Source: Paraburkholderia caffeinilytica (lineage in GTDB: Bacteria > Pseudomonadota > Gammaproteobacteria > Burkholderiales > Burkholderiaceae). Taken from it: 64,000 nucleotides of DNA. Position 1 is the first letter of the stretch, and every line of letters starts with the position of its first letter. The stretch is taken from positions 3,286,001-3,350,000 of the forward strand of contig NZ_CP031466.1 in NCBI RefSeq assembly GCF_003368325.1, in the 5' to 3' direction. Positions 26,030 through 35,173 of the stretch are shown here, piece after piece. The notes below the pieces were generated by a model, which worked only from the letters and a program-made list of their open reading frames with translations, did no database searches and was not told the DNA's origin. The translations under genes were made by a program, and so were the position numbers.

Positions 26030-26584
26030 ATGGCCCATCACATCGCAGTGGTCGTCGGCAGCCTGCGCCGCGAGTCGTTTAACCGTCAATTGGCGCAAGC
26101 CGTGATTTCACTCGCGCCGGCGGACTTCACCTTTGAATTCATCGAGATCGGCTCCTTGCCGCTCTACAGCCAGGACTACGATGCCGACTATCCCGAGGTT
26201 GCCAGGCACCTGAAGCAGCGCATTGAAGCCGCCGGCGGCCTGCTGTTCGTCACGCCCGAGTACAACCGCTCCATGCCGGGCGTCCTGAAGAATGCGCTCG
26301 ACTGGGGTTCGCGGCCGTGGGGCACCAATTCGTGGGCCAACAAGCCCGGCGCGGTGATCGGCACCTCGCTCGGTGCGACCGGCACGGCGCTGGCGCAACA
26401 GCATCTGCGCAACGTGTTGGCGTACCTCGATGTCGCCACGCTTGGCCAACCTGAAGTGTTCATCAAGCACGACCCGGCGACCATCAACGAGAAAGGCGAG
26501 ATCGTGAACGACGGCACGCGCAAGTTCCTGCAGACGTTCGTCGACCGCTACGTCGCGTGGGTTAAACGTCAGACTGCTGCCTGA
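26030..26584 (+). CDS. NADPH-dependent FMN reductase / chromate-quinone reductase family
   Basis: 184 residues from ATG 26030, with AAGGAAG upstream. The flavodoxin-like NAD(P)H:FMN reductase pattern is clear: VVVGSLRRESFNRQLA (FMN phosphate loop), LLFVTPEYNRSMPGVLKNALDW and PGAVIGTSLGATGTALAQQHLR. It reduces FMN, quinones or chromate with NADPH, often for oxidative-stress defence. A DnaA-box cluster lies upstream; downstream is the convergent stress-type gene. Confidence 0.92.
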   Translation: MAHHIAVVVGSLRRESFNRQLAQAVISLAPADFTFEFIEIGSLPLYSQDYDADYPEVARHLKQRIEAAGGLLFVTPEYNRSMPGVLKNALDWGSRPWGTNSWANKPGAVIGTSLGATGTALAQQHLRNVLAYLDVATLGQPEVFIKHDPATINEKGEIVNDGTRKFLQTFVDRYVAWVKRQTAA

Positions 26585-26699
26585 CGGCCAATCCAGGCCA
26601 GTTCGCGCCAACTCAGGCAGCTCTGCACGCGTCTGCCCGAACCGAAAACGCCGACGTAGCCGCAACTGCACGGCACGTCGGCGCAGCCGCTGAGTCCGC

Positions 26700-27719
26700 C
26701 TAGACGTGGTGGTGCCCCGTCACCCGTTCCCAGCCATGGCGCACAGCGAGCTTGAAGCGCTCCCACGTGCTCTCGGGCGAAGTGTTTTCCCAATGGCGCC
26801 GGGCTTCCGGCTCGACGTCGTCCCATGGCCGGTCGCGATATCGCGCGTCCTGACCGATCTCCGCGCCGTAGCGGTAGGCCGGCACGTAATCTTCATAGCG
26901 CGCGTTCTCTGACGCGTATTGCTCGTCGTAGTGCGTGCGGAAATCCTCTTCGTATTCCAGGTACTCGTTCGGAATCTGGTCGCCGGAACCCGCAGTCGGT
27001 TGCCCCGTTTCGGAGACGATGTTCGGCGGCTGCAAGATCGCACCCGAGCCCGGCACCGAGCCGGCGGCGATCGCGGTACGGTCCGCGTCGCCGAACAGCG
27101 GATTGGCGACCGGCTCGTTGACCGGGTCGTGCACCGGCCGCTCAGCCAGCGGCGGCGGGACGAAGGGCTCGGCGTCGGTGCCCATGAGCGGTGGCGGATA
27201 GAGCGGATCGGCCGGGCTTGCAGGCCGCGTGGTTGAAGCCGGCGTCGCTATGCCGGGCGTCGTCACGCTCGATGTGTGCGGCGTGCCGGGCGTCACCGCG
27301 CCAATGCCGAGTTCGTCGAGGATCGAGTGATCGCGGCTCGATTCCGCCGGCGTGTCCCAATCGGGCGAGCGCTCGCCGACGTCGGTCGCGCCCAGCCTCC
27401 TCAAGGTATTGCGCGCGAGTTCCGCGTGGGATTCGCTTGCCGCGTTCACGCAGACCAGCACGGCGCCGCGGCGCACGGCGTCAGCGTAGCGAGCTGTGTC
27501 CGACGCGCGGGGACCGGCCGCAAACAGGCTCGAGAGAAAGCGCTCGATGTTGGCGAGCACGCCGGAACTGGCGACCTCGTCGGTTGCGGAGCCGACGGAG
27601 GGTTCCGGATTCGCCTGCAACTCGATCGTTTCGCGTGCGAAACCAGTCTGCACAAGCGTGTCGCGTGCGGCCTCGGCTTGAGAGTAGGTGTCGAATAAAC
27701 CAATCACGGTATGTCGCAT
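26700..27719 (-). CDS. Stress-type protein with YflT-like N-terminal domain and acidic Tyr-rich C terminus
   Basis: 339 residues. The N-terminal 110 residues (MRHTVIGLFDTYSQAEAARDTLVQTGF; GAVLVCVNAASESHAELARNTLRRLGA) resemble the general-stress-protein 17M/YflT domain. A proline-rich linker follows. The last 80 residues (RYEDYVPAYRYGAEIGQDARY, WDDVEPEARRHWE, STWERFKLAVRHGWERVTG) match a C-terminal motif repeated in many bacterial stress proteins. Cytoplasmic, no enzyme motif. Role unknown; the pattern points to envelope or osmotic stress. Confidence 0.8.
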   Translation of the reverse strand: MRHTVIGLFDTYSQAEAARDTLVQTGFARETIELQANPEPSVGSATDEVASSGVLANIERFLSSLFAAGPRASDTARYADAVRRGAVLVCVNAASESHAELARNTLRRLGATDVGERSPDWDTPAESSRDHSILDELGIGAVTPGTPHTSSVTTPGIATPASTTRPASPADPLYPPPLMGTDAEPFVPPPLAERPVHDPVNEPVANPLFGDADRTAIAAGSVPGSGAILQPPNIVSETGQPTAGSGDQIPNEYLEYEEDFRTHYDEQYASENARYEDYVPAYRYGAEIGQDARYRDRPWDDVEPEARRHWENTSPESTWERFKLAVRHGWERVTGHHHV

Positions 27720-27956
27720 GGCTGTCTCCCGACGGTTTTAGGTGGATCGAACGGCGCAAGAACGCGTCGGCCTGCCTCCCCAAAACACTGCAACGATCAT
27801 GCCGGGGCGGCACGATGCGTCCGCGCAGGCCGCCGCCGCCCGCTGCAGGCCGCTGGCGCCGATCTGGTTACCCAGAAACCGCGGCATACCGCTGCCGCGC
27901 TTTTACAACCACCGGTAAATGGCGGCGGATGCTGACGAGGCCGGCATGGGCCGGCT

Positions 27957-30245
27957 TCAGCCGGCTGGATGCGCTGCCGCAGCGGGATCCGCGCCGGTCT
28001 GCGCCAGGTCCCGCTGGATCGTTTGCAGGAGCGCTTCGAGCAACGCGATATCAAAGGGTTTGGACAGCACCCGCACGTTCACATGCCGCGCACGGTCGAG
28101 TTCTTCCGCGTAGCCGGTGACCAGAATGACGGGCAGTCTGGTGTCGAAAGCCTGCACGGCTTCGGCCAGGTCGATACCGTTCATCGTGCCGGGCATATGG
28201 ATGTCCGACAGCACGAGGTCGAACGGCAGCGGCTCGCCGGTGCGCGCCTGCCTCGCGTGGGCGTCGTCGAACAGGCAGAGCGCGGTATCCGCGTTGAACA
28301 CACAGGTGACTTGGTGGCCCATCATCTGCAGCAGGGCCTCGGTGCCGGCGGCGACGTCGTCGTTGTCCTCGACCAGCAGGATGCGCAAGCCGTGCGGCGT
28401 GCCGCTTTCCTCGACGCCCGTCTCAGCGGGCAGTTCGGCCTCGGGCGCGGCGGCGGCGCGCGGCAGATAGAGGCGCACCGAGGTGCCCGCGCCGATTGCG
28501 CTGTCGATCGCGGCAAGGCCGCCGGAGCGCTCACAGAAAGCGAAAACCTGCGGTAGCCCGAGACCGGTGCCCATGCCTTTCGGCTTCGTGGTGAAAAGCG
28601 GTTCGAAGGCGCGCGCGAGCACGTCAGGCGGCATGCCGGCGCCGGTGTCTTCGAGTGAGAGTTGCACGAAGTCGCCAGTCAGCGGAAAGCCGTCCTGGTG
28701 ACGGAAGTTGATGTTGGCGGCGCGAACCGTGAAGCGGCCGCCGTTCGGCATGGCGTCGCGCGCGTTCACCGCGACGTTGATCAACGCCAGTTCGAGCTCG
28801 GCGACGTCGACACGCATGGGCCAGATATCGACGCCGATGTCCATTACCAGCGAAACCTTCGCGCCGAGCGAGGCACGCAGCAGTTCGCGGCAGGCCGGCA
28901 GCCAGCGCTCGAGCGCCAGCGTCTCGTTGCGCAACGGCTGCTTGCGCGCGACGCCGAGCAACTGCCGGGTGAGCGACTGGCCGCCCTTGAGCGCCCGCTC
29001 CATCGCCGACAATTCGCGGTCGAGCCCCGGCGCGCCGTGCCGCCGGGCGATCTGTACGTTGGCCGAGACGATCATCAGCAGGTTGTTGAAATCGTGCGCC
29101 ACACTGCCGACCAGATTGCCAAGCGCCTCCATCTTGCGCGACTGGCGATACGCGGATTCGATCGAGCGGCGCATCGAGGCTTCGGCCTGCCAGCGCTCCC
29201 ACGCCTCTTCCTCGGCGCCGAGGCGCCGCAGCGACAGCCAGATCACGCACCACAGCACGATGGATGGCGTGAACATCGACAGGATCAGCACGCTCAGATG
29301 CCGGTACCACGCAGCCCAGATCGCCGAGGTGCGATAGCCGCACAGCGCGTACACCGGATAGGCGCCGATGCGCCGGAAGGCGAGGATCACGTTGTCGTCG
29401 TCGAGGTCGGAATGCATGCGCACGACGCCGGCTCGCCGCCCTTGCGCGAGCGCTTCGGCCAGTGGCGAATTCGACGCCATCGCCAGCGGCTCGCGTGGGC
29501 GGCGCGGATAGTGCGCGAGGATCGCGCCGTCGGTGCGGACGAGACTCATGATCATCGGCGTGCTGTCGCTGCCGCCGAGCAGTTCCCGGTAGAACGCATC
29601 GAAATAGCTGGGCCGCAGTGCGACCGAGACGACCCCGGCAAACGAGCCGTTGGCGTCGAGCCGCTCCACGCCCGTGTTGAACACCTGTTCGCCCACGACA
29701 TGTCCCGTCATGATCCTCGAGACATGCTCGAGACCCTTGCCGTCGCGAATACCGATGAAATCTTCCCGATCGGCAATCGACAACACCGGCGCGGGATAGA
29801 AACGGCTGGTGGCGAGCAGATCGCCCTCGGGGCCGAAGATCGAGACGGCCGCCACCTGGGGATAGCCACCGCCCATGGTGCGCAGCTTCTCGTGAATTTC
29901 GCCTTCCTTGGCGCGAATGCCGTTGTCGTCCAGACCTTGCGTCAGATCGACGATGCGCGCGTCCAGCGTCTCGTTCATGTCGAACACCTTCAGCGCGTGT
30001 TCTTCCGCCACGCGCACCGTGCGCAGCGTCACGTCGGTCGCGTCGGCCATGCGCCCGCGCAGGTCGCCGAACGCCATCGCCGCGACGTACACGCACGGCA
30101 GCACGATGGCTGCGATCAGCAGCGCGATCAGCGTGATGCGCCGGACGTGGAAATTCTGTTCCGGCACGGCGGGGAACCGCGCCTCGTCCTGATGGCTAGC
30201 GGGAGGGCGGCTCGCTTCGGGCGGGTCGAACCGGTCTGATGTCAT
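27957..30245 (-). CDS. Hybrid sensor histidine kinase with C-terminal receiver domain
   Basis: 762 residues. A transmembrane helix at about 36-58 and another at about 320-342 enclose a roughly 260-residue periplasmic sensor region (a dCache-like layout: VSRIMTGHVVGEQVFNTGVERL, FAGVVSVALRPSYFDAFYREL). The kinase core has the H-box SVAHDFNNLLMIV, N-box NVAVNARDAMPNGG, G-boxes DTGAGMPP and GMGTGLGLPQV, then a receiver at about 630-750 with VLSDIHMPG phospho-acceptor Asp. The HDFNNLL type of H-box usually pairs with LuxR- or CheY-like targets. It is divergent from the receiver/CheC/diguanylate cyclase operon. Confidence 0.93.
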   Translation of the reverse strand: MTSDRFDPPEASRPPASHQDEARFPAVPEQNFHVRRITLIALLIAAIVLPCVYVAAMAFGDLRGRMADATDVTLRTVRVAEEHALKVFDMNETLDARIVDLTQGLDDNGIRAKEGEIHEKLRTMGGGYPQVAAVSIFGPEGDLLATSRFYPAPVLSIADREDFIGIRDGKGLEHVSRIMTGHVVGEQVFNTGVERLDANGSFAGVVSVALRPSYFDAFYRELLGGSDSTPMIMSLVRTDGAILAHYPRRPREPLAMASNSPLAEALAQGRRAGVVRMHSDLDDDNVILAFRRIGAYPVYALCGYRTSAIWAAWYRHLSVLILSMFTPSIVLWCVIWLSLRRLGAEEEAWERWQAEASMRRSIESAYRQSRKMEALGNLVGSVAHDFNNLLMIVSANVQIARRHGAPGLDRELSAMERALKGGQSLTRQLLGVARKQPLRNETLALERWLPACRELLRASLGAKVSLVMDIGVDIWPMRVDVAELELALINVAVNARDAMPNGGRFTVRAANINFRHQDGFPLTGDFVQLSLEDTGAGMPPDVLARAFEPLFTTKPKGMGTGLGLPQVFAFCERSGGLAAIDSAIGAGTSVRLYLPRAAAAPEAELPAETGVEESGTPHGLRILLVEDNDDVAAGTEALLQMMGHQVTCVFNADTALCLFDDAHARQARTGEPLPFDLVLSDIHMPGTMNGIDLAEAVQAFDTRLPVILVTGYAEELDRARHVNVRVLSKPFDIALLEALLQTIQRDLAQTGADPAAAAHPAG

Positions 30246-30919
30246 GGTCGATAACGCTAAGGTCGTTCTGGACGAAGGGGCCGGGAGTCGGTGTCATACA
30301 AAAAGCATAGACACGTAGTAGCGGTACTGGTTACTGTGACAAATGGTCGACCCCTGATTTGTCGGCCGTTTGAATCAGTGACAAATCGAGAAGCGCAAAC
30401 GTACACAAAAGTATAAATGTAAAAGAAAGCCTTCGAAATCTACCGAAACATTTTCAAGAATTGTATTTAATGGGAGAATCTCTTTAATCAGGGTGAAATT
30501 GGCGAGTTGCCTTTCCGCCAATTTGCTTCGAAAATCGATGCGATCACAAAAAATGCGTCCGCCACGTTCGGATGCATCTGCCGCGAGGCCCGCCAGACAA
30601 CGCGCACAACGCGTGACCGAAGGCGCTCGCGGAAACAGGCGCGCGGCAAGGGGACCAACCCGATCCGTGAAGCGCGGATTCATCTACGGGGTAGGCTCGA
30701 ACATGCCGGTCATAGCCGTCGTCCACCGTGCTCGCACGCATCCATGCGCGCCCACGGCTTCCGTCACAAGCGCCTCGCTGCGCGCGCTCCCCGCTCGTTT
30801 GCAAGCTCCATTCTCGCAAGCTTCAGCCCGCTTCAGCGCTGGTCGACAGACCGCACGCTAAAGAAACCACTCTACCCGCCGTTAACGCGCAAGAGCTAAT
30901 TTCGCTTACCGACCTGCCC
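30246..30919. other. 674-bp divergent intergenic region, no gene supported
   Basis: Overlapping short ORFs exist but lack ribosome sites, domain patterns or agreement in frame use. An AT-rich stretch at about 30390-30500 probably holds the promoters of the kinase (leftward) and the receiver operon (rightward). Confidence 0.5.
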
Positions 30920-31288
30920 ATGCCTTTGCCCATTGTGATCGCCGACGATTCGTTGCTTGCCCGCAAGGTGCTCACCAAGGCATTGCCGCCGGACTGGAAG
31001 GTGGACGTGTCCTACGCGACGAACGGGCGCGAAGCGCTCGGCCTGTATCGCGAAGGCAAAGCGTCGGTGATGTTCCTCGACCTGACGATGCCGGACATGA
31101 CCGGCTATCAGGTGCTGGAAGCCTTGCAGCACGAGGATCTGAACACCTTCGTCATTGTCGTCTCCGCCGATGTTCAGCCGATGGCCCAGTCGCGCGTGCG
31201 CGCGCTCGGCGCCGCTGCATTCATCGCCAAGCCCGTGACGCCCGAGGCGGTACTACCTATCCTCAAGGAGTACGGGTTGTATGTCTGA
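30920..31288 (+). CDS. Single-domain response regulator (CheY-like)
   Basis: 122 residues from ATG 30920 (MPLPIVIADDSLLARK); a longer frame reaching to 30728 is rejected. It is a stand-alone receiver: acidic pair ADD, phospho-acceptor in VMFLDLTMPDMTG, switch VSAD and lysine in FIAKPVTPE. It has no output domain. It overlaps the CheC-like gene by 8 bp, so the partner is probably CheC acting as its phosphatase or target. Confidence 0.92.
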   Translation: MPLPIVIADDSLLARKVLTKALPPDWKVDVSYATNGREALGLYREGKASVMFLDLTMPDMTGYQVLEALQHEDLNTFVIVVSADVQPMAQSRVRALGAAAFIAKPVTPEAVLPILKEYGLYV

Positions 31289-31904
31289 GCCAGTCCTCAC
31301 CGAAGACCGGCGCGACGCGCTGCAGGAAGTCGCCAATCTGGCGATGGGCCAGGCCGCGACGCGTCTTGCGAGTCTGCTCGATGCGTTCATCGAATTGTCG
31401 GTGCCGCGCGTGAAGGTGGTGGCGGTGAGCGAGGCGGCCAAGGCGCTGCGCGAGATGACCGGGATCGAGGACACGGTGAGCGCGGTGCGCCAGGGCTTTC
31501 GTTCCGACATCAAGGGCGAAGCGCTGGTAATTTGCCGCAGCGACAGCGTCGACCAGTTGTGTTCGCTCGTGAGCGATCCGTACTCGCGCTCGAGCTACGA
31601 AGCGGTGAGCCAGCAAGAACTCGTGTTCGACGTCGCGAACGTGCTGACGGGCGCGTGCGTCTCGTGCATTCTCGACCAGCTCGGCCGCACGCCGGTATTC
31701 TCCGCGCCGGGCCTGCTCGGCGAAGCGATGACGCTCGACGAAGTGTTCCAGCCCGGCGTGCTGCAATGGGAAGTCGCGCTGCTGGTCGAAGTCAATTTCG
31801 CGCTCGAGGATCAGAGTTTCCGCGCGCACCTTGTGATGCTGATGGCCGAAGAGTCGATTCGTCACATGAACGAGGCGCTCGACGAGCTGTTGTCCAGCCT
31901 ATGA
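31281..31904 (+). CDS. CheC-family chemotaxis phosphatase-like protein
   Basis: 207 residues from ATG 31281. It has two copies of the CheC/CheX active-site theme: LQEVANLAMGQAATRLASLLD near the N terminus and VFDVANVLTGACVSCILDQLG at about 115-135 (E-x3-N pattern). CheC dephosphorylates CheY-P. It is encoded between its likely partner receiver and a diguanylate cyclase with 8-bp and 4-bp overlaps, so the three are translationally coupled. A role linking phosphorylation state to cyclic-di-GMP output is inferred. Confidence 0.85.
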   Translation: MSEPVLTEDRRDALQEVANLAMGQAATRLASLLDAFIELSVPRVKVVAVSEAAKALREMTGIEDTVSAVRQGFRSDIKGEALVICRSDSVDQLCSLVSDPYSRSSYEAVSQQELVFDVANVLTGACVSCILDQLGRTPVFSAPGLLGEAMTLDEVFQPGVLQWEVALLVEVNFALEDQSFRAHLVMLMAEESIRHMNEALDELLSSL

Positions 31905-32839
31905 ATGTGTCCGTGGAGTCGTTGAGCGATCTGGTGGTCGAACGTGTCGGTTTCGGCATCTTCGTGCTCGATCGCAACATGACGGTGCTGATGTGGAATC
32001 GCTTCATGCAGGACCACAGTGGGTTGTCGCCGGATCAGGTGGTCGGCAAATCGCTCTTTGCGCACTTTCCGGAATTGCCGCGCGTGTGGCTGTCGCGCAA
32101 GATCGAAAGCGTGTTTCAGCTCGGCAGTTTCGCGTTCAGTTCGTGGGAACAGCGCCCGTACCTCTTCAAGTTCGATCACGACCGGCCGATTACCGGCGGC
32201 GTCGATTTCATGCAGCAGGACTGCACGTTCATGCCGCTCACGCGCGATCGCGAAGTGGTGGCGGTGTGCGTGACCATCTCCGACGTCACGCATGTCAGCA
32301 TCGTGCAGCGCGAGCGCGAAGAAGCGGTCGCCAAGTTGCAGGAATACGCGGACCGCGACGGTTTGACGGGCATCGCCAACCGGCGTTACTTCGAAGCGCG
32401 CCTGCGCGACGAGTACACGCGCTGGCAGCGCTACGGCGGCGAGATGTCCGTGCTGCTGTTCGATCTCGATCACTTCAAGAAAATCAACGACCAGTTTGGC
32501 CACGGCGTCGGCGATACGGTGTTGCGCGTGATGGCGCAGCGGGTCGCCGGGGTAGTGCGGGCACAGGATACGTTCGGGCGTTTCGGCGGCGAGGAGTTTG
32601 CCTTGTTGTTGCCGTGCACGCCGCTCGAAGACGCCATGCGGGTCGCGGAAAAGATCCGCTGCACGATCGCCGACACGCCGGTCGAAGTGCAGGGCACGAG
32701 CGTGCCGGTGACTGCCAGCGTCGGCGGTGCGGCGGCGCGCGTGGGCGTGCCGGCGTACGACGTGCTCATCAACGAAGCCGACGCGGCGCTATATAGCGCG
32801 AAGCGGCAAGGACGCAACCGTTCGGTGGCGTTCACCTGA
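31901..32839 (+). CDS. Diguanylate cyclase with N-terminal PAS domain
   Basis: 312 residues from ATG 31901 (ATGA overlap with the CheC stop). PAS domain at about 10-125 (VERVGFGIFVLDRNMTVLMWNRFMQD; ITISDVTHVS-like). GGDEF domain at about 148-310: DGLTGIANRRYFEARL, FDLDHFKKINDQFGHGVGD, the active-site GGEEF in RFGGEEFALLLP, and an RxxD inhibitory I-site (RAQD) five residues before it. It makes cyclic-di-GMP from GTP and can be product-inhibited. The PAS domain may sense a ligand or the CheC/receiver partner. Confidence 0.94.
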   Translation: MNVSVESLSDLVVERVGFGIFVLDRNMTVLMWNRFMQDHSGLSPDQVVGKSLFAHFPELPRVWLSRKIESVFQLGSFAFSSWEQRPYLFKFDHDRPITGGVDFMQQDCTFMPLTRDREVVAVCVTISDVTHVSIVQREREEAVAKLQEYADRDGLTGIANRRYFEARLRDEYTRWQRYGGEMSVLLFDLDHFKKINDQFGHGVGDTVLRVMAQRVAGVVRAQDTFGRFGGEEFALLLPCTPLEDAMRVAEKIRCTIADTPVEVQGTSVPVTASVGGAAARVGVPAYDVLINEADAALYSAKRQGRNRSVAFT

Positions 32840-33048
32840 GCGTTTCTCGCGAGGCGCTACGCTCCTTCTTCCGGCCCCTTATTCACCCCTAAACTGCGGC
32901 ATCTCACAAAGGTTGTTATACTTTTCGCCGTTTCCGGCCTCCCAGCCGGGTGTTTCGCGCGTGTCCGCGCGCGCGGGCCGCTTGCCCTGCGGGTAGGCAT
33001 TAAACCTTCTTGAACGCCTTTCAGCGGGCGCCTCCAGCGGAGATCGTC

Positions 33049-33897
33049 TTGGCTGTTTCCAATCTTGTCGTGGACGATACAGAAATCGACGCCGCTGCCG
33101 CCACGTCCGGCAGCTCGTTCTATCTTGCGATGCGCATCCTGCCGGCCGCGCAGCGCGACGCGATGTATCAGGTCTACGCCTTCTGCCGCGCTGTCGACGA
33201 TATCGCCGACAGCGACATGCCGCGCGCCGAACGCGCCGCCGCGCTCGAGCGCTGGCGCGCCGACATCGACGCGTGCTATGCCGGCGCACCGCGCGCTTCC
33301 TTGCGCGCGCTGACGCGGCACATTCATACGTTTCACCTGCAACGCGAAGATTTTCACGCAATGATCGACGGCATGGCGATGGACGCCGCCGCCGACATCT
33401 GCGCGCCCGACGAAGCCACGCTCGACCTGTACTGCGACCGTGTCGCGAGCGCGGCGGGCCGTCTATCGGTGAGGATATTCGGGATGCAGGAGGAGCCGGG
33501 CCGTTTGCTCGCGCACCATCTGGGCCGCGCGCTGCAACTGACCAACATCCTGCGCGATATCGACGAAGACGCCGGCATCAACCGTTGCTATCTGCCGCAC
33601 GAATTGCTGGCGCGCGAGGGCATCGCCGTGACGAGCCCGGTGCAGATCGCCGACGACCCGTCGCTGCCGCACGTCTGCGCCACGCTTGCCGAGCGCGCCA
33701 AACAGCATTTCGCCGCCTCCGACGCGATCATGGACCGCGAGCCGCGCAGCCATGTGCGTGCGCCGCGCATCATGTCGGGCGTCTATCGTTTGCTGCTCGA
33801 CCGCACGCTCGAGCGCGGTTTCGACATTCCGCGTACGAAGGTCAGCAAGCCGAAACTGCGCATGCTGTGGGTCGTCGCGCGCTACGCGCTCTTCTGA
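33049..33897 (+). CDS. hpnD: Presqualene diphosphate synthase HpnD
   Basis: 282 residues from TTG 33049, preceded by GCGGAG; a TTG at 33010 would give a longer form. Trans-isoprenyl synthase motifs: YAFCRAVDDIADSDMP (first Asp-rich site), LQLTNILRDIDEDAGINRCYLP (second). This is the HpnD branch that condenses two farnesyl diphosphates to presqualene diphosphate. It starts the hpnD-hpnE-shc-hpnG operon. Squalene via this route also needs HpnC, of which only a remnant is seen at 45.5 kb. Confidence 0.93.
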   Translation: MAVSNLVVDDTEIDAAAATSGSSFYLAMRILPAAQRDAMYQVYAFCRAVDDIADSDMPRAERAAALERWRADIDACYAGAPRASLRALTRHIHTFHLQREDFHAMIDGMAMDAAADICAPDEATLDLYCDRVASAAGRLSVRIFGMQEEPGRLLAHHLGRALQLTNILRDIDEDAGINRCYLPHELLAREGIAVTSPVQIADDPSLPHVCATLAERAKQHFAASDAIMDREPRSHVRAPRIMSGVYRLLLDRTLERGFDIPRTKVSKPKLRMLWVVARYALF

Positions 33898-33901
33898 GCT
33901 G

Positions 33902-35173
33902 ATGCCGAAGCTCATCCATGTGATCGGCGCGGGCTTGGCCGGCCTGGCCGCTGCGGTGCAATTGCAGCGGCGCGGCGCACAGGTTGTGCTTCATGAGGCC
34001 GCGCCGCAGGCGGGTGGCCGTTGCCGGTCGTATTACGACCCCAAGCTCGGCTCGACTATCGACAGCGGCAATCACATGGTGCTGTCCGGCAACTTCGCCA
34101 CGCTCAACTACGTGCGCGCGATTGGCGCCGCCGACGAGCTGGCCGGCCTGGCCCAGCCCGAGTACCCATTCGTGGATCTGGCGACGCGGGCGCGCTGGAC
34201 TGTGCGCCTGTCCCCCGGGCGCTTGCCCTGGTGGATCTTCGACCCGAACGCACGCGTGCCGAACACCGGGCCTAGCGACTATCTGGCGCTCGTGCCGTTG
34301 CTGTTCGCCAAACCCGGGCGCAGCGTGGCGCAAACCATGCGCTGCAATGGTCCGCTGTGGGACCGCCTGCTGCGGCCGCTGTTTCTCGCGATGCTCAATG
34401 TCGAGCCGCGTGAAGCGTCGGCCGAGCTCACGGCCGCGATGGTCAGGGAGACGCTCGTTGCCGGTGGCCTCGCGTGCCGCCCGCTGGTGGCGAAGAACGG
34501 CTTGGGCAGCGCTTTTGTCGACCCGGCGCTGCGTCTGTTGCAGCATGGCGGCGCGGCAATCCGGCTTGGGTCGCGCCTGACGAACATGGTGTTTGCCGAC
34601 ACCGGCCCCGCCAGGGTTTCAGCACTGAATTTCGTGGACGAAAGCATCGCGATCGAAGCCAACCAGGCGGTGGTGCTTGCGGTGCCGCCGGACATTGCGC
34701 AGACGCTCGTGCCCGGTTTGCGCTCGCCGAATCGTTTCGCGGCGACCCTCAACGTGCATTTCGCGGTCGAGCCGCCGTTCGGCATGGCGCCGATCACGGG
34801 GCTGCTGAATGCGACGGCCGATTGGTTGTTCGCCTTCGAGGGCCGCGTATCGGTGACGGTCAACGCCGCCGAGCGCCTGCTCGACACATCGCATGCAGCG
34901 CTGGCGAAAACCATCTGGGCCGAAGTGGCTCAGGCTGTTAATTTGCCGCCCGAACCGGTGCCGGCCTGGCAGGTGGTGGTGGAAGAACGCGCGACGTTTG
35001 CCGCGTTGCCGGATCAGGAAACGCTGCGCCCCGGCACGCGCACTCGCTGGAACAACTTGATGCTCGCGGGCGACTGGACGGCCACCGGCCTGCCCGCGAC
35101 GATTGAAGGGGCGATCCGCTCCGGCCAGAAGGCCGCGGACACGCTGCTGAATCAACCGATGGAACGCCGATGA
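33902..35173 (+). CDS. hpnE: Hydroxysqualene dehydroxylase / squalene-associated FAD desaturase HpnE
   Basis: 423 residues from ATG 33902, 4 bp after the hpnD stop. FAD-binding start is LIHVIGAGLAGLAAAVQLQRRGAQVVLHEAA (dinucleotide motif GAGLAGL near residue 8), and a C-terminal AGDWTATGLPATIEGAIRSGQ flavin motif closes the Rossmann fold. HpnE reduces hydroxysqualene to squalene after HpnC. It overlaps shc by 4 bp (ATGA), so the genes are translated together. Confidence 0.93.
   Translation: MPKLIHVIGAGLAGLAAAVQLQRRGAQVVLHEAAPQAGGRCRSYYDPKLGSTIDSGNHMVLSGNFATLNYVRAIGAADELAGLAQPEYPFVDLATRARWTVRLSPGRLPWWIFDPNARVPNTGPSDYLALVPLLFAKPGRSVAQTMRCNGPLWDRLLRPLFLAMLNVEPREASAELTAAMVRETLVAGGLACRPLVAKNGLGSAFVDPALRLLQHGGAAIRLGSRLTNMVFADTGPARVSALNFVDESIAIEANQAVVLAVPPDIAQTLVPGLRSPNRFAATLNVHFAVEPPFGMAPITGLLNATADWLFAFEGRVSVTVNAAERLLDTSHAALAKTIWAEVAQAVNLPPEPVPAWQVVVEERATFAALPDQETLRPGTRTRWNNLMLAGDWTATGLPATIEGAIRSGQKAADTLLNQPMERR

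Noticed and set aside
30493..30899. Overlapping short ORFs before the receiver gene
   Set aside because: Three frames open at once over the same bases, Arg/Ala-rich, no start signals.
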